This document shows, piece by piece, positions 23,201 through 35,600 of a DNA stretch of 64,000 bases. Each line of letters begins with the position of its first letter. The stretch's first letter is position 1. The stretch comes from Hanleya hanleyi (Eukaryota; Mollusca; Polyplacophora; Lepidopleurida; Hanleyidae). The notes beneath the pieces were generated by a model, which saw nothing but the letters and a program-made list of their open reading frames with translations, was not told where the DNA came from and made no database searches. The stretch is from the NCBI GenBank assembly GCA_036873755.1, contig JAVTVY010020381.1, forward strand, positions 1-64,000. The letters are read 5' to 3'. Made by a program: the position numbers and the translations under genes.

Positions 23201-23571
23201 TAGCAGTGGAGTTAAATGCACTAACAAATGATGGAAAATTAGCATTTCCTATTTCATTATCCCATCACGTTTTATACTGTGTTATATATACAGTGAAACA
23301 TACATCCAAGGGTTCCCGATGGGCATGACAGTGCACTCGCTGAGCTATCAATAAATAATAAAAAAATAATTATAAATCAAATTCTCAGCAGAATTCGGTC
23401 AGCTCAGAACTTGTTGGTAACAATGCCCTAATGCACGTTCGTGCCAAAAATCAAGGTTGTAATGTCAATGGTTCTCCTTATTTTGCCGACGAAAGGACTC
23501 GGATGGACTGACTCACTCACTCACTCACTCATTACCGGACAATTTGCGATCTGTAGCCTACTTCGTAGGAA
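20272..23571. mobile_element. 3.3-kb foldback element with TTCCTACGAAGTAGGC ends
   Basis: The left terminus (20272 to about 20485) and right terminus (about 23365-23571) are inverted copies of roughly 200 bp. Each starts TTCCTACGAAGTAGGCTACA, itself a small palindrome, followed by a (CAGT)n or (CACT)n tract and GTCGGCAAAATAAGGAGAAC. A third, direct copy of the terminus lies at about 21985-22165. Inside, 21180-21762 and 22290-22853 form a second inverted pair with ~570-bp arms. No transposase ORF is visible, so it looks non-autonomous or built by nested insertion. Confidence 0.8.
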
Positions 23572-23697
23572 AAAAAAGACAGGCTCACCAACAAACGTAG
23601 GACGTCGCCACTACTGACTGAAATTGTTAGGGGTGATTGGGTCATCGGTAAGCAGATCAGTCCAAAAGAGTAATCAAACTTGAAAATAAGCAGACAA

Positions 23698-23838
23698 ATG
23701 GGGGATTCGAACCAGAGACCACCAGAGAAAGCCACCCAGCCATCAGCACTATATGACGGCGATCCAAACCACTCGACCAACGGGCCACCCACAACCCGCC
23801 TTACTCTGGTGGTCTCTGGTTCGAATCCTGCATGGGAC
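23698..23838. repeat. Hairpin with tRNA-like polymerase III boxes on both arms
   Basis: On the minus strand, TTGGTCGAGTGG (A-box-like) and GGTTCGAATCC (perfect B box) are spaced as in tRNA at about 23700-23790. A plus-strand copy of the B-box segment (CTCTGGTGGTCTCTGGTTCG) lies at 23807-23826. The arms pair over about 28 bp. It is likely a rearranged tRNA-derived SINE; a functional tRNA is doubtful because the stems do not close well. Confidence 0.5.
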
Positions 23839-23839
23839 T

Positions 23840-25750
23840 CGATCAATTTTCAGCACCAGAATCCGTCTATACATTGATTGTGTATAATCCTAAAATAACT
23901 AAATACTATTCCTATGTCTTCCTACGTTTTCCTGTTTCGTTACAGTTGGAAGGGCGTCTAGAGCCATACACGGATATATAAATGCGGTTAGATACTTGCC
24001 AACTTATTTGACCTGGACTTTTTGGGATCTGTCCAGGTCCTTTGAGCTAGGGGGCTGAAACTTACCACACTAAACCCTTGGGTCAAGCTCTATACCAGAA
24101 ATTATTTAAAATATCCAAGATGGCCGCATTGATGACGCCAGTGACGCCATCCTCAAAACAGGCATTTTTTGATCAATTTTTCAAGTTTTTATGTATGTGT
24201 TTTCTTGCAAAAACTGCATGAGAAGTTAGTAGATAATAGTCTGATTTTGCCCAATTTTCCTGGAAACCCCCCCCAGGAATTTTGAAGGAAAATGACGAAA
24301 ATATCACTTTTCGTGTACTCCACATGGTCGCCATCTTGCATTTACTCATGATCCTCTAATCGGGGGTTATGCACATAGGCTCAAAATGGCCCCAATATGA
24401 TATACTGAAAAGCCGCGGAGGGTCAGCTTTCATTTTTTGTCGTTCCGGAGATAGGGAAGAATGTTTAGGTAGTGGGGGCCATAATGCCTGCCTCCTCCAG
24501 GCCTGGTTGGTTTAAACCTCCAGGCCTGGAAGGTCTAAATTATAACTTTGGTTCTGTAAAAGGCTTAACATCTTTCTCACCTGTAAAAGAACATTCAAAC
24601 GCAGAAAAACATGATCGCACTGTATCCAGGAAAAGTCGGTTGTCAACGGTAATTTTCTTTTATGAATACAAAGCGATTTAAATGACGCCAGCTGCATGTC
24701 GGATTCAACGATTCCATATCGGCGGAAAGTATAAATATATATTTCATTGACGTTCATGGCGTTTGATTCAACAGAGAGTGATGTATAAGGCGTTCAATAC
24801 GCTAGCCCTCATGAACTCAACAGATGTTTTACATTGATATTATATTGTTCAGTTGTTTTCGGAAAAATCTGGAGTGATATGTGATTGAGCAAGTTGCACA
24901 TTTATCGCTTGTTCTGTAGGCTCTGTAGACAACAGAACATCTGTGTATCCCTTCCCTGGCATTGTTTAACACTGTAGCTATCGATTACATGCCTGAAATC
25001 ATGCCGAATGCAAGGAACTCTTTTGCATTGATCAGATACCGCCCAAAGTCGGACATTCGAAAAGTGTGGTATGATGATCATGACCGCATTTTTTTTTTAA
25101 TTAGGGTTCCGATCCAGCCGGGAACGTTATTGAAATTAGTTCTATTTTTCTTTTGCGAGATTTTGTGACCATTTCACTACCCACACCGACGAAGCCGGAA
25201 ATTCAGATATTGACTTGGACCAGTGACATGAAAAGCATAACCTAAGAAAAAGCTAATTAGCCAAAAGCGCCGGGGGCCATCTTAGATTTATGCGAAAACC
25301 TTTCAAGGTATTCCCCTCCGGAACCGCTGAATCGATCGACGCTTTACTTGGCATACATGATTGAAAGCTCCTCCTTTTTGAAGTTTCTCCGTATAAACAA
25401 ATATGGCCGCCATCGACCAATCAAAATCGTCAGATTTTCAAGTAACTGATTTTTATGGCATGGCGATGAAGAGCGAATGGATCCCAAAGTCAAGAATAGC
25501 ACCCGGTTGATTTGCCCAAACGGGCCCCCAAAGTTGTCAAAACGGAACGACATTTCAAACACAAGTACTGCGTGATGTGTAGATTAACGAGCCGTATTCA
25601 GTTTTACTGTTGCTCGATGGTCTGGCCTCCATATTGGTTTGATCTAGTTTTTCAAAGAAAATTCATCTCCAGAACCATTGAACCGACCGACGCGATACTT
25701 CTGAAAAGCTTTCTCATCCATCTGTTTTATCAATGCAACTATTTCATTGA
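23840..25750. other. No gene recognised
   Basis: Only short incidental frames. The stretch 24100-24470 contains 'AAGATGGCCGC' and 'CATGGTCGCCATCTTG' phrases typical of old dispersed repeats. No motif-bearing ORF. Confidence 0.45.
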
Positions 25751-25756
25751 GATCTG

Positions 25757-28700
25757 GGTTTGGTTTGGTTTGGTATCATTTATTCACCATCCAAAATACA
25801 ACATATATAAAGAAAAAAGCAGAAGTCACAATATATCACATAGTATGAGTTCCTTAAATATCAGGGTGGCGGGAGAAAACCCCAAAGGGCTTGTTATATC
25901 CCAAAGAATAAACAGAAAAGATGCATTGATTCAATCTCTGAGATGTTAGTGTGAGGCAACGAATTACAAAGTCTTATAAACAAAGCATAGTGGTAGAAAG
26001 TGAATAAAGGATTAATATGATATTGGACTATGTATTTACTCATTATTTATATAGATATGGCAAATATGTGCACTGGTTATGAAGCTAGTAGAAAGGCTTT
26101 AAGAATGTATTTAACATGAGAAATTGATATGGAAATTTGTAGATGGGAGGACAATTTATTCCATTCCCTAGGAGCCTTAATTTTGGCTGTGTGTAGAGAA
26201 AGACAAGACCGAAATGGATAGCGATATAATTTCGTAGCAGAACCTCTTGTGGGATACTGGTGTATGTCACTTAATCTTGTCAAGTAATTATTAAACATTG
26301 ATGGTAGAAGTGATCTATGATGGATAAATTTATGAGACAGTTGCAAAATAAGATACTGATTCAAAACTAACAGAGGCAATATTTTAAGTCTAGCAAATAA
26401 CGGAGCAGTATGTTCTAGAGGATGTACGAGAGATATAATTCTTATTGCTCGTTTTTGAAGGGTAATAAGAGACTTAAGGTGCGTGGAAAAAGTGTTGCCC
26501 CAAACAATATTACAATATGACAGATAGGGGAAAATAAGCGAGTAATAAAGTAGATATAAAGTTTTCTTATTGAGGCTGTGTTTAATTGTATTTATCAAAC
26601 CCAAATTTCGTGATACCTTTTTACATATTTCGTTGATGTGTTTCGTCCAGGTTAGTTTTTCACTCAAATAAACTCCAAGAAATTTAAAATTGTCAACCTT
26701 TTCTATATCGTGCCCCATAATAGATAATACTGGATTGAAAGAACTATTAGTTCTACAGTTAGGTTTGATAAGCATAAATTTCGTTGTTGTTACATTTAAA
26801 GAGAGCTTATTACTGGAAAACCAATTATATAATAACAACAATTCTTCAGACATCATTTGAAAAAGTACAGCAGGATTATGATGAGATAACATTGTACTTG
26901 TATCATCTGCGAATAATATAATTTTCAAGACACTTGAAACATATCAGGTCATTTATATAGATAATAAATAGCAATGGCCCCAGGATAGACCCTTGAGGGA
27001 CACCACATGATATAGATTGTAAAGTAGAAGAAGAATTATTAACAGAAACAGTTTGAAATCTGTCAGATAAATAACTTTTAAACCATTGATTGCTGGTAGC
27101 ACGGAAACCGTAATATTCTAACTTTCTAAGTAAAATGTCATGATTCACAGTATCGAATGCCTTAGAGAGATCCAAGAAGCAAATAATCCTAAATAATTTG
27201 GATTCTTTAGCAGCATCTAAGGATTCATAAAGAGACAGTAAAGCAAGAAAAGTAGAATGGTTGGACCTGAATCCAAACTGATTGCAACAGAGTATAGAGA
27301 ACGTTTCTAAGAAATCAACAACATTAATAGCCGCAACTTTCTATAGTATTTTGCTGAAGGCTGGCAGCACAGAGATAGGTCGATAATTTTTCAAAAGCCG
27401 ATCATTGCCAGATTTAAAAACTGGGGTCACTTTGGCTATCTTCAACTCTGAAGGTACAACACCAGTTTGAAATGACAGATTAATAATATTAGACAATGGT
27501 ACGCTGATGGAATCGGAAACTAGTTTTATTAAAGACATACGTACACCGTCTATCCTAGTGGCACTATTTTTTGACTCGAAAATAATTTCGGATATTTGAG
27601 ACGGAGTGCAAGATTTGAATTCAAAATTATCATTATAATTGCCAAGGAGATAGTCGGTAAACGTTGAATTAACATTGGGAATCTTATTACAAAGTGTATT
27701 TGCGATGGAGCAAAAATAGTCATTAAAAAAATAGTCATTAAATTTGTTTGCAATAACAAGCGGGTCGGTTATTTCCTTCTCGTCAATAATGAAAGTTCGA
27801 GGCAGAGAAGATTTTTTGTTTCTATTAAGTAGTTCGTTAACGATTTTCCATGTCCCTTTAATGTTGCTATTGTCGTGAAAATAAGTTGTTTTGGCAGTCT
27901 TTAAAATATGATTAAGCTTGTTCCTATAGTTGCGATACTGTTTTCTAATAGAGTGACTTTTTTGTTTTAACTGTACTCTGTAGAGCCTATTTTTCTCACG
28001 GATGGATGCTAAAATACCACAGGTAACCCAGGGTTTAATCATTACAGGCTTTCGAATAGGTTTGGTAGAGATAGGGAAACACTCGTTGTATATTTCTGTA
28101 AAGTCTTGAGAAAAAAGTCCAAAAGCATTATTAACATCCTGTTCTTCAATAACGGCACTCCAATCATTATGACTAATTTTTTCATCGAATTGGGATTTTG
28201 CATCTTGGGTGACAATACGGTAAGTTATATTGTGAGAAACAGTATCAAAGGGAATATAATGTTTTTCAATATGAAATATTGGAAAGTGATCCGTAATATC
28301 AGTGAGAAATATTCCAGAGAAGGCAGTATCGTCGTGAGAATTACTGAAAATATTGTCGATTAGTGTTGCGGTGGTAGATGTAACGCGAGTGGGCTTGGTT
28401 ATCTTAGGAAAGTAATTATAAGACTTCATGATTTCTAAGAATTCCTTTGATGGAAGGTGACAATCAGTTTTGAACAGGTCGACATTGAAGTCTCCAAATA
28501 TAAAGCATTTCTTTTTCTCATGCTTTATACAGGACAAAAGTGGTGTTAATTTGGAGTTAAAGTACGTCAGGTTTTTCCCCGGGGGACGATAAAAGATGCC
28601 AACTAGTTGCTTGTTACTATTAGTTTTATTACTGCTACAACAAGTATTAATATCAGTACTTGAAATATCAATTTCAACGAATAGCGTTTCGTATTCATCG

Positions 28701-29395
28701 TCGCCCGGGGAAGACAAATCTTCTCTGACAGCGCAAGATTTTATGTCATCTCTGACATACAAAACTAGTCCTCCTCCTTTTTTGCTCTTTCGGGACGATA
28801 TGAAGGGAGTATAACCTGGAATCGTAAACAAATCCTCAGTTGTAGCATCCAACCAGCTTTCTGAGATGCCAATAATAGTAAACTTTGATTTAAGATTGTA
28901 AATAAAACCAGTAATTCCCGTAAAATGCTTTCTCAGGCTCCTGGCATTAATGTGAAATAATGAAAGTGTGTTAGAACTCGCAGGACCCAGTTTGTCTGAA
29001 TTAGATTCAAAAGTATCCTCAGTAAAGTAGTTTGATTGATGTGTGTTAATGTTACGCCAGTATTCCGATTCATGAATGTTGTCATCAGTTAAATAATTAG
29101 GGGATGAACTAGAGTTAAGCTCGATGGGATTGAAACACATGTTTTCGAAATCAATATACGTGTCTAGTGGATTTGATTGAGTTGGTAAATGTATTGGTAT
29201 TTCATCCACTGTACTAAATGGTAAATTATTCCATAAGTTATCGGGAAAACCCCCCAATGGTGAGCCATTATCCATTAATATACATACATATATGTTTTGA
29301 TATAGAGATTGCACAAGATAAGCGTACATGCGAGCAGTTAATATACAGTACCATATCATATTTACATTTCTAACAAAAACTAGAAAACAAAACAT
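25757..29395 (-). mobile_element. Non-LTR retrotransposon (LINE), CR1/Jockey-like group
   Basis: Minus-strand element. Its 3' end is probably the (CCAAA)n-type tail complementary to GGTTTGGTTTGGTTTGG at about 25757-25774, after an untranslated 3' region of ~320 bp. ORF2 spans 29395-26077. No ORF1 was recognised upstream. The 5' side carries a 56-bp tandem duplication (29499-29610) that could be its promoter region. Confidence 0.75.
26077..29395 (-). pseudogene. LINE ORF2: endonuclease and reverse transcriptase, two breaks
   Basis: The polyprotein nicks DNA and copies element RNA at the target. An AP-like endonuclease occupies roughly residues 140-390 (HINARSLRKH, ISESWLD, GDFNVDLF, TDHFPIFH). 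The RT follows with [45 protein letters not shown] and the catalytic LFADDTS near 26905. A C-terminal region with YLSYCNIVWG and LQKRAIRII is typical of this LINE group. There are two inactivating changes: a TAG at 27341-27343 just after SKIL, and a frameshift between about 26903 and 26925 immediately before FADD. The initiator could be the first Met at 29395 or a Met near 29275 (MDNGSPLGG). Otherwise it is nearly intact, so fairly young. Confidence 0.85.
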
Positions 29396-29498
29396 TAAGG
29401 ATGAGCTCGAGCTGTCCGATAATAGACCGCCATTAATGATCGAGTAGATTGTATTGATCGAGCTGTCCGCGAGTACGCTACTCGCTGCTCAAGTGCTG

Positions 29499-29735
29499 AT
29501 ACACAAAAATGGTCAGTCACGTTCGACAAATCCGATTCGGGCCGAGGCTCAGTTTATACACAAAACAATCAGTCACGTTAAAGAAATCGGACTCAGGCCG
29601 AGATTCGCACTATAGTACATCGCAGGAATACGTCGGTTATATATCATGCATGTCCAAAGTTTTTTATCAAACTATATAATTCTGAAATTTTTCCGAAGTT
29701 TTTTATCAAACTATATAATTCTGAAATTGGTATTT
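29499..29735. repeat. Two short tandem duplications (56 bp and about 46 bp)
   Basis: ATACACAAAA..GTCAGTCACGTT blocks repeat at 29499 and 29555. AAGTTTTTTATCAAACTATA repeats near 29657 and 29697. Both lie between the LINE 5' end and the LTR element. Confidence 0.75.
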
Positions 29736-30154
29736 CATGGGGATTATGGGAAAACAAACAGAATTCAAATCGGACGTATATCAGTAGAGTTATTGTAACG
29801 TGTACGAGCAGGACCAGTCGTAGCGTTTAGAAGAAAACGAATCAATAACCGGGATTGCCCACTGGCATTCTGGCCGTCACCGTCGTTAACCCCTTCACTA
29901 GTGGAGATCCGGGGCTCGAAGAGATGATCACAACCGTTACAAGGAGGACTGACTCGAATGTAAAGGTCTATTATGGTATATTCTGCACAAGTAGTATACG
30001 CGGTTACAAATAATAGCGTAGAACCGCGTGGCTTAGACAGAATGTCTAAGGAGATGTAACGTTAAGATATTTACACATATGTACAGACACTGGGAGAGTG
30101 TTTGCAAATAAACTTGGATATATACACGGGATGTAAGAGGACGTGTGCACACAA

Positions 30155-30690
30155 GTTACGGATACATACACTTGGGGTGTGCATGTAAGGTTCACGGATA
30201 CATACACTTGGTGTGTGCACGTGAGGTTCACCGACACGTGCCCCTGAGAGAGTGTGTGCATATAGAGTTAACGTATCCCTAGTGTATATGTGGATAAGAG
30301 AAGATGATGTATGCAGTTTAAACTTGATGTTATATGGTAATAATATATATATGAGAGTGTATGCATATAACTTTATAGTTGATATAGTGCTTTAATGCGC
30401 GATAAGGGCGGCCTGGCTGCTGGCCCTTCTCTTCTGGGGATAAGGGCGGCCTGGCTGCTGGCCCTTCTCTTCCGTCGTTGGAACGTTAAGGATATAACGC
30501 TCTCTCCAGGAATGGCACCCAGTCGTTGGAACGTTAAGGATATAACGCTCTCTCCAGGAATGGCACCCAGTCGTTGGAACGTCAAGGCCCGTTGGAACGT
30601 TACGGCGGTAACGCTCTCTCCAGAAATGGCACCCCGTCGTTGGAACGTCACGGCAGTGACGCTCTCTCCAGAGACGTGGCAACCCGGCGT
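30155..30690. repeat. Internal tandem repeats of the LTR
   Basis: Three sets occur in order. The first is ~37-bp units with GGATACATACACTTGG (30155-30240). The second is a duplicated GGATAAGGGCGGCCTGGCTG unit (30404-30470). The third is four ~54-bp units of CGTTGGAACGT(T/C)A with CGCTCTCTCCAG (30476-30690). The same series recurs in the other LTR at about 38280-38820. Confidence 0.85.
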
Positions 30691-30814
30691 GTACTTCACC
30701 CCCAGTCGTCGGAGCTTGACCGTAACTTGTCAGCTCACCAGTCTGCTTACATGGGTATATAATGTGCTATTACTCTTTCATTTGGTACCGATGAAACATC
30801 GTACGGTACGTTCA

Positions 30815-31230
30815 GATTTCACGTCTAATCGACGTTTCAGAAATCTGTCTGTGCTGTGCCTTGGCTTGTCTGTACAGTCTGTAAGTCTGTAGTTAGCGAC
30901 CCTGCAGATTTCACGTCTAACCGACGTTTCAGAAATCTGCCTTTGCTGTGCCTTGGCTTCTCTTTACTGTCTGTAAATCTTGTTACCACTTTTACATCGG
31001 TGAAAGGAAGCCCGCCTTCTGTAACGTGTGATAAATACACGTGTCCTACTGGAACCTGTATGTTTTGTTACTACTTTTACATCGATAAAAGCTGGCCCAT
31101 CTGCACCATGCCTTTATGCGTGATAAATACGCATTTCTTCCCTGTATGGATCTGTGGTCTGTGGCTTTCTTGACTGTGTAATCTGTGGTCTGTGTTTCTT
31201 CATTTAACGTGTGATAAATACACGTCTCCT
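30815..31230. ncRNA. Set of small conserved hairpins in the LTR leader
   Basis: Paired short stems recur: ACGTC-TAATC-GACGT at about 30820 and ACGTC-TAACC-GACGT at about 30915; then ACGTGTGATAAATACACGT at about 31023 and 31206, and ATGCGTGATAAATACGCAT at about 31115. In the last set the stem bases change together while the GATAAAT loop is unchanged, which points to selection on structure or an inverted protein-binding site. They lie on the transcribed side of the LTR. This is a structural call, not a known RNA family. Confidence 0.35.
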
Positions 31231-32209
31231 CTTGGTGGAATCTGTGTGCTGTATCTTTCTGTGGGATCTGTGTGCTGTTTATTTCTTGGGTACTTGGTGT
31301 GCTGTATCTTTCTGTCCTGTACGATGTTCTGTACTTCTCTCTTTCCCTGCTGGACGCCGTTCGTGTAGCCGACTACTCGACCCTGTTTGCTGGGCCCCCG
31401 GAATACACGGTTTACCGACGTTTCTTGATGAAAGCAGCACGCCCGCCTGTACTTGATTTGCTTCGCCCGGCCGTAATCACGGTGCTCGTTTTCGCCCGTA
31501 TAGCGTTGCACAGCCGTTTGCGTCGTTGTATTATGGCAGTGGAAGTTTGGCTTATTTCTCCCCGTGTTTAGTGCAGTTGTATATTTCTTGGGGTGAGGGA
31601 ATTCCTGACTTAGCATATATACCGCTTCACGGTCAACAAATCGACACAAATATTGTGGCTTTAGTCCCAGTGCAGCGAGATAGCACAGCAATAATGTCGA
31701 AATTATCAACCTACTGGTATATAGATCTAAAAGCCCTATTTCATACTGAAGTTAGACCATGCAAGTTGCCTAAATGTGCTACAGGCAAACACATGTCTCA
31801 TTACAGTATTACCCATGGTCCCAAAACTACATACAACACGAACACACTGTCGTGTTCCCTAAACTATAGTATAACCACAAAACACGTTTCCACACTGAAA
31901 ATGCCAGCCGGCAAATTCTCATTGGATTGGCGTGTTTTCACAGGTTACACTAGCTACAGGATTTACAAGCTTTTAGATTCCCAGGCCAAAAACAACTGCA
32001 TTACGGCTCAACCGTAATTATGCCAAAATCAAGGAATTACAGGCTGACCTGGCGTGTGTTCCTCCAGCACTTTCTTTCTAGTCTCTCACCGATCTCTACG
32101 TCAGCTCAAGCTTATATAGGGCTACCGCACTTCCGTGAACCACGGCCAATCACAGTCGACGACACCAGCGCCCTCTTTACTGTCACTTAAACCACATTTT
32201 CCCGAACCG

Positions 32210-32220
32210 TTTATATAGAC
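32210..32220 (-). promoter_or_regulatory. TATA box in 3' LTR
   Basis: On the minus strand this reads GTCTATATAAA. A second TATATAA lies at about 32113. The matching pair in the 5' LTR is at 40301-40309 and 40202-40209. Confidence 0.5.
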
Positions 32221-32428
32221 CTCGCTGAATAAATCTGGCTATGGAAGAACAAACCATAATTCATAACTGACGTAATTGTCAAATATCAGCTTCCAACTCG
32301 GTCTGGTAAACGAGAAATACTGTCCTGCTCGCCGCTGACGACATGGGTCAAGGTCGTCCTTTCCACCTTCCAGCGCAGTACACGGTCCTGATTCACACTG
32401 TTCTCTACACAAACGGGTAACCGTTACA

Positions 32429-32442
32429 CTGCCCCCGACTTT
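32429..32442 (-). promoter_or_regulatory. Polypurine tract
   Basis: On the minus strand AAGTCGGGGGCAG directly precedes the 3' LTR, as expected for the plus-strand DNA primer of an LTR retrotransposon. Confidence 0.6.
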
Positions 32443-32630
32443 CAAATCATGACGTCCCCGTCATGGCCGTACGGGTCCAGTTGTACAGTTCGAATCGACT
32501 AAAACAAAACTGTTCGCCAATCACGGGCCATCAGGGCCGGCGAAATCACTAGGTGGCCGCCCTCCGGCGGTCTGGCCGGGCCACCACGACATCAGGTCCA
32601 CAGATTTCCTTCACAGAATTACATGGGCGG

Positions 32631-35600
32631 CTAGCAGAGCCGCCCCACGACATTAGGTCCACTGGGCTGCCTGCTCAGTTGGAGGGGTCCGGCTTCTCCC
32701 CTCTTCCGGTACACGGGCTGGGACGTCAGCACGTAGTCGTGCAACCTGCGAGGCTTCACCACTCGCCGACCGCGGGTCGTCGTCGCGTGCGTGGGGGCTG
32801 CCTCACCCTCGGCCACTTCCTCGCGTTCGTCCTCCACCTCGCTATCCGGCGTTCCCCGCGGTTCCAACTCGAATTCGGCCTGCCAGGCCGGCGGCCGGAT
32901 GACGCGTCCACTCCGGCTCGTCTGGGGCTGGCCTATGGGTGGCTGCACGCCTACCGGGTGGGTCACGGCGTAAGGCTCCGCGTGAGCCGGTTCCGGCCCC
33001 TGCTGGTCGCCGCCGTCGTCACTGCCGCTCTCCGACGGTGTATCGTCACCCTCCACGTTCAGCCGCGGATAACATGGTTTGACCCGGTCAACATGGACGA
33101 CCTGTCGCCTCCCGTCGTCACTCCGGATCCGGTAGGTAACGTCCGACAATGCCGCCTCCACCACAAACGGTCCCAGCCACCGGTCTCGAAGCTTCCGTAT
33201 CTGTCCTGGCCGGGTCACTACGGTATGCAGATAGACCTGGTCTCCGGGCCTGAATCTTTGCGCCTTGGCCTTCAGGTTATACAGGCGCTTCTGCCGTCTC
33301 CGGGCCTTCCCACTATTTTCTCTCGCATCCCCATGGACGTCCACTAGGTGGTCACGAAGGTCCCCGACCCACGGCACGGGCTCCGTTCTCTCACCCGGGG
33401 GAGCCCCAACGGTCAGGTGGGCTGGCAGAGTCACCTCCCGGCCAAACGTCATCATATTCGGCGTGTACCCCGTAGTCTTGTGCGCGGCCGCACGGTACGC
33501 CATCAGGGTTAGTGGGATATACACGTCCCAATCGTCGGGGTGGCGGGCAGCACTAGCATGAAGCATCTGACCCAGAGTCCTGTTGAACCTCTCAACTTGG
33601 CCGTTTGACTGCGGATGGTACGCCGTCGTCCGCGTCTTCTTCATGCCGAGGATCCGGCACATCCCCTCGAACACTTTGCTCTCAAAGTTCCGACCCTGGT
33701 CCGAGTGTATCAGGGAGGGGACACCGAACCGGCTGACATACAAGTCAATCACGGCCTGGGCCACCGTCTCCGCTTCTTGGTCCGGAAGGGCCACAGCCTC
33801 CACCCACTTCGTGAAATAGTCACAGATAACTACAATATGTAGATTTCCTGTCGTCGTCAGGGAGAGGGGACCCATCAAGTCCACGGCGATACGTTCTCCG
33901 GGGCATCCCGTCATCACCCCGCGGTGCTGTCCTCGGGGTTTCTTCCCGGCCTGCTTCCTCCGACTGCACGTGTCGCAGCTCCGGCACCACTGTCGAACGT
34001 CACGCTGCAGGCCAACCCAGGCGTATGCTTGTCGCACCTTCCTTAACGTCTTGAACACCCCCAGGTGTCCTCCAGTCAGGCTGTCATGACATTCCTTAAG
34101 TATCCTCTTCTGCAGGGCCCTCGGGACCACCAGTAACTTGGCCTTCTCCCGGCCTCGCAAGTCATACCAACGTCGCACCAGGAGGTATCCTTCCAGGGCT
34201 AAGGCGTCGTAGGCTCCCCACAGCGCTTTCGTTACCCCGCTGTGTTGACAGACTAGGTCCCATCGAGGTCTGGTACCAGCCTTCACCCATTCAATCACCG
34301 GAAGTAGCTCGGGGTCTGCAGCTTGAGCCGCTGCGAAGTCCTCGTTGGGTGGAGATATGGTCACAGCCCGGGCCGCCGCCGTCTCTCCGTCTTCGGTCTC
34401 GGAGGAACGACCACACTGCTTGCACGGACGTCTGCTCATCGCGTCAGCATTCTGATGCTTACGGCCTGGTCGGTAAACGATGTCGAATTGATAGGTCGAC
34501 AGAGCTTGGATCCACCTTGCGAGTTGGCCCTCCGGCTCTTTGAATCTCATGAGCCACCTCAAGGATCCGTGGTCGGTGCGCAATAGGAACTTCTTCCCGT
34601 AGAGGTAGTGCCGCCATGACTTAATGAAGTGGACCACCGCCAGGAGTTCGCGCCTGGTCACGCAGTATGCCTTCTCAGCCTTGGTGAGTACCCTGCTGCC
34701 ATAGGCCACCACCCTCTCCTGTCCGTCGATCTCTTGGGACAGAACGGCTCCGATCCCCCAGCCGCTGGCATCCGTGTCCAGGATAAACGGTTTGGACATG
34801 TCGGGCATGGCTAGGATGGGCGCCGCTATCATCTTCTCCTTCAGGGTCTCAAATGCGATCTGGCAATCGTCGGTCCACACGAAGCTCTTCTCCTTCTGGG
34901 TAAGTTGATGCAGGGGCGCTGCCACGGTCGCAAAGTCTTGGACAAACCTCCGGTAATAGCTACACAATCCGAGGAAACTCCGTACCTCGGTCTGGGAGAC
35001 TGGGGTGGGCCAGTCTCTCACAGCCTGGACCTTCTCCGGTTCCGTCTCGATACCGGCGCCGGACACGACGTGTCCCAGGTAGGTGACTTTTCGGGCGCCA
35101 ATGACACACTTGGGAGGGTTTCAACTTAAGCCCGTGAAGTTGTAGTCTCTGGAACACCACCTCCAAGTTGGCCAGCATCTCGGTGAACGTCTTCCCGAAC
35201 ACGATGATATCGTCGAGGTAAATCAGGCACGTCTCGTAGTGCAGACCGGCCAATACTGCTTCCATCAGGCGTTCAAAGGTTCCTGGGGCGTTGCACAGCC
35301 CAAACGGCATAACGCGGAACTGGTACAGGCCCTTCCGGGTGGAAAACGCGGACTTGCATCGATCTTCAGGCGCCAATTCGACTTGCCAGTACCCGGACAT
35401 CAGGTCGAGGGTAGACCACCACTGTGCCCCGTTCAGTGCGTCAAGGCTGTCATCGATCCTCGGCAGAGGATATGCGTCTTTCTCCGTGACGCCATTCAGG
35501 GCCCGGTAATCGACGCAGAATCTAGATTTCCCGTCCTTCTTCTTCACCAGGACGACAGGGGCCGACCACGGTCCCTCGGAGGGCTCGACCACACCTCGTA

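Larger units (their letters stand above)
29794..32428 (-). repeat. 3' LTR (2635 bp) of the gypsy-type element
   Basis: Begins TGTAACGTGTACGAGCAGGA and ends GGTAACCGTTACA. Compared with the other LTR it has an extra ~36-bp segment near 31770-31805 (GCCTAAATGTGCTACAGGC) and lacks ~22 bp near 32320. Short ORFs inside both LTRs (for example 30395-30892 and 31200-31709) are repeat-driven and have no family signature. Confidence 0.92.

Noticed and set aside
30395..30892. LTR-internal ORFs as accessory genes of the retrotransposon
   Set aside because: They translate tandem repeats, overlap similar frames on the other strand, and show no domain. Identity between LTRs only reflects the LTR duplication.
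32553..33347. Plus-strand ORFs opposite gag-pol
   Set aside because: They are GC-rich shadows of the minus-strand integrase and gag frames and carry no motifs.
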